A model generated the notes under the pieces. The model did not search any database and was not told the DNA's origin. It worked only from the letters and a program-made list of their open reading frames with translations. A stretch of 48,237 nt of DNA from a virus: the IMG/VR virus record IMGVR_UViG_3300035698_005133, positions 1 through 48,237 of that record; one strand, given 5' to 3'. A program made the translations under genes and the position numbers. Of the stretch, positions 45,934 through 48,237 are shown piece by piece; position 1 is the first letter of the stretch, and each line of letters opens with the position of its first letter.

Positions 45934-48237
45934 TTAAAACCCGTTCGTTATGCCAATCGGTCTGTTGCGCGTAGCGGCAAGCTGTGCACCGCTGCGCACT
46001 TCCTGCGCAACCGCGCGCGTTGCTTCTACGTTGTCTACGCCGACACGGACAACAGCTTCTGTGCCGCGCGCGTTCACTTGCGTGAGTGTGTCGAGGCGCA
46101 CGATTGCAGCGTCAAGACGTTCTGCAAGCGAGCGATTCAAGCTTTTTAGCTCAGCAAGCTGCATCGCCAGCGACTCTGTGAGCGCGTCCGCTGGACTCTT
46201 GCTTGCTGTCACCCCTGTTGACGTTGTGCCGTCTGTGCCTACGCTCGTGTTCGGCGCGTCAAACGCTGCCTTGGCTGTGTCATAGTACGTTGTCGCTGTA
46301 TCGGAGAACTTTCTAAACGTGTCGTAAAACTCATTTTCACGCAGCCGCGTTTGCAGTGCCGCGTTCTCGTTCGCGATCAACTGTTCAATCGCAAGCTGTG
46401 CGCTGTCTGTAATCGTCTGGCGCGTTTCTTCAAGCTTGGCAATCGTTGCCTCTGCGTCTGCTGTGACGTTGTCGCGCTGCTCGCGTAGCGTCTCAATCGT
46501 GCGCTGTGCGTCAGCGGCTGCTGAATCTTTCAGCAACTGCAGTGCGGCGACTTCGCTCTCGCTCTGGCGCTGTACGGCTTCCTTCTGACGCTCAAGTGCG
46601 GCAATCGTGTTTTCTGCTGTCAGCAGTTCTTTTTGCGCGACCGCCAAAATCTCCTGCTCAACAGGTAGCGCACTCGCAAACTGGTCCCGTACAGCACTGA
46701 CGACGCTTTGCACGCGGTTAAAGTCTTCAACGAAGCCCGTATTGCTCGCGTTGAACTCGCGCGACAAACGCAGCAGTTCGTTGGCCGCTTGCGGCAGTGC
46801 CGACGCTGCAGCGGCGTCGCCGCTTTGCGCTGCACCTGCTGTTGCGTCAAACTGGCGACGCGCCTCTAAAAGCTGATCCTCTGCTGACAACGGCGAAAAG
46901 TCGCCAAGCTTGAGCGACTGTTCAAACGATGACAACGCTTCGACTACTTGTGCCGTGGCTGACACTTGCTTCTCTGCAGCGGCAAGCTGCTCTTTGGCAA
47001 CGTCTGCAATCGCGCGCTGACTGGCAATCTGCCGGTCGATAGACTCCTGCCGTAGCTTCGCCTCCTCTTGCACTGACGCAATCTGCGCATCAAACGCTTT
47101 TTGCTGTTTGGCGCTTGCCTGCTCAACGCTTGCGATCTGTGCGTCAATCGCCGCGATCTGTGCAGCGGCTGCGGCGCGCGTTGCATCAATCAACACATTG
47201 ACAACAGCAATCTCTGCGTCTGCCGCGTCGTTAATCGCTTTCGTGCCGTCTTCAATCGCGCGGCGCGTGAGCAACGTTTCGCGCTCGGCAAACTGCACAA
47301 AGTTGAGGATCGCGAGATTCGTCTCGCTGATCCCCTCTTTGAACGCGTCTACAAGCTCAGCACGCTGGCGCGACTGCAGCGCGACGTCCTCAGCGCCGCG
47401 CGTGTCGCCCGTCAACTCAAGCGCACGCACAACAAGCGACTCGCGTTGCCTCTGCTCGCGCTCTACGCGCTCCGCCGCACGGCGCGCAATCGTCGCGGCA
47501 TTGAACAGCGCAAGCGCCGCAAGCTCAGCTTCGCTCGCGCCGTTCTGTATCGCGTCGAAGATGCGACGATTCGCTTCCTCGATGTCGCCTTCACGCGCGG
47601 CGCTCAATGGATCACTGAGCGCGCGCGTTGCGTTCACGATGTCAAACAGCGAGCGCCGCGCGTCCTCTTGTTTCTGTGCTGCCGCTTTCGCTGCGTCTGC
47701 CGCTTGCTGCTGTTGAGTCGCGAGAAACTGTGTGGCCTCAGCAAGCTGCGTTGCTTTGATCTGTGCAAGCGTCGCCGCCGTCGCGCCAGCTTTCACTGCG
47801 TCGGCATACTCGCGCTGCTGTGCTTCAGCAAACGCGAGCGCGTCAGCGCCCGCAACGTCGCCTTGTGCGCGCAACTCACGCAACCGCAAGTCCGCTTGCG
47901 CGCGGCGTTGTGATTCCGCGAACTCATCGCGAAGCTGTTTGATGCGCGTTGCCTCAAGTGCCGTTAGTTCTCGCAAAATCTTCTCACGCTCGCCTTGCAG
48001 TTTCTTGCCCGAGAATGCCTTGTTTGTCTCTGCGCGCAGCGCTTCAAACTGCGTTTTCGTTGTCGCGATCGCCTGCCCGAGCGAATCGTTACTCAGCGTT
48101 GCGCGCAGACCAGCCAATGATGCACGCAGCGCGTTCTGCGCACTCGCGGCTGCCAACGCTTCCTGTGTTGCGTTCTTTGACGATGACAGAAACCCGCCGA
48201 GCGCCCCGGTGAGCCCACCGATAGCAGCGCCAACGAG
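45934..48237 (-). CDS. Tail tape measure protein, 3' (C-terminal) part; begins at 3193 across the junction
   Basis: This is the continuation of the gene entering at base 1 (= 48111). The frame is open through 48237, and an apparent start at 48156 is just an internal TTG (Leu). This portion holds about 725 residues: long Ala/Gln/Glu/Arg coiled coils with a repeated AAIDAQIASVEQ, AFDAQIASVQEE and SIDRQIASQRAI pattern near 1380-1430, and a more varied end (VRLDTLTQVNARGTEAVVRV). The stop at 45934 touches the hub-like gene. Confidence 0.93.
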   Translation of the reverse strand, partial: LVGAAIGGLTGALGGFLSSSKNATQEALAAASAQNALRASLAGLRATLSNDSLGQAIATTKTQFEALRAETNKAFSGKKLQGEREKILRELTALEATRIKQLRDEFAESQRRAQADLRLRELRAQGDVAGADALAFAEAQQREYADAVKAGATAATLAQIKATQLAEATQFLATQQQQAADAAKAAAQKQEDARRSLFDIVNATRALSDPLSAAREGDIEEANRRIFDAIQNGASEAELAALALFNAATIARRAAERVEREQRQRESLVVRALELTGDTRGAEDVALQSRQRAELVDAFKEGISETNLAILNFVQFAERETLLTRRAIEDGTKAINDAADAEIAVVNVLIDATRAAAAAQIAAIDAQIASVEQASAKQQKAFDAQIASVQEEAKLRQESIDRQIASQRAIADVAKEQLAAAEKQVSATAQVVEALSSFEQSLKLGDFSPLSAEDQLLEARRQFDATAGAAQSGDAAAASALPQAANELLRLSREFNASNTGFVEDFNRVQSVVSAVRDQFASALPVEQEILAVAQKELLTAENTIAALERQKEAVQRQSESEVAALQLLKDSAAADAQRTIETLREQRDNVTADAEATIAKLEETRQTITDSAQLAIEQLIANENAALQTRLRENEFYDTFRKFSDTATTYYDTAKAAFDAPNTSVGTDGTTSTGVTASKSPADALTESLAMQLAELKSLNRSLAERLDAAIVRLDTLTQVNARGTEAVVRVGVDNVEATRAVAQEVRSGAQLAATRNRPIGITNGF
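48111..48237. repeat. Terminal direct repeat, right copy (circular overlap)
   Basis: Exact copy of 1-127. Features in this stretch are the same DNA as at the start of the window and should be counted once. Confidence 0.95.

Noticed and set aside
47101-47913. Long plus-strand open frame of 270 codons
   Set aside because: Antisense shadow of the tape-measure coding sequence; Arg/Cys-rich product and no ribosome site.

Overview
The window is a complete tailed-phage genome of siphovirus architecture. Its first 127 bases recur exactly as its last 127 (1-127 = 48111-48237), so it is one circular assembly of 48,110 unique bases cut inside the tape-measure gene; the two gene pieces rejoin in the same reading frame. 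The genome is GC-rich and densely coded, with start/stop overlaps (ATGA, GTGA, TAATG) between many genes. I see no tRNA genes, no CRISPR array, no integrase, no recognisable repressor and no DNA polymerase. The host cannot be named from sequence alone. Shine-Dalgarno use and a bacterial-consensus parS site show a bacterial host, and some Asp/Ser/Thr/Arg-rich envelope-type proteins hint weakly at Gemmatimonadota-like composition.

Layout. (1) 18.5 kb leftward to 1, continuing across the junction from 48.1 to 34.5 kb, all minus strand: the late region. In transcription order it holds a ParB-like/DNA methyltransferase fusion, a PLP-fold enzyme, TerS, TerL, DUF4055 portal, two small proteins, an SPP1 gp7/Mu F-like head protein, a zinc-ribbon protein, scaffold, major capsid, a glycosyltransferase-like protein, connector/stopper/tail-completion/terminator genes, tail tube, tail chaperones with a likely translational frameshift, tape measure, tail-tip proteins, fibre-like proteins, a two-TM protein, DUF1353, an exported protein, an ECF-type sigma factor, accessory virion-type proteins including a 22-residue-repeat protein, a membrane-anchored PAS protein, holin and endolysin. 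(2) 18.5-19.1 kb: an AT-richer divergent control region with a perfect parS palindrome and a cluster of operator-like half-sites. (3) 19.1-24.5 kb, plus strand: early genes, mostly small and unknown, plus a DUF932 protein. (4) 24.5-24.86 kb: convergent noncoding DNA with 10-bp phased repeats. (5) 27.4 to 24.9 kb, minus strand: replication cassette (replisome-organiser-like initiator, zinc-finger DUF3268, unknown, VRR-NUC nuclease). (6) 27.4-27.74 kb: divergent region with a 39-bp tandem repeat. (7) 27.7-34.5 kb, plus strand: HTH protein, Gp157, RecT, many small unknown proteins and a SAM methyltransferase.

How it may work together (inference): the phage brings an initiator and a RecT/Gp157/VRR-NUC recombination set but borrows the host polymerase, as lambdoid phages do. 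The methyltransferase/PLP pair next to the terminase may modify or protect the DNA. The most unusual signals are the perfect chromosomal-type parS site beside the ParB-domain gene in a genome without integrase or ParA, the ECF sigma factor in the late operon, the PAS protein inside the lysis cassette, and the array of hairpins bracketing the capsid gene.
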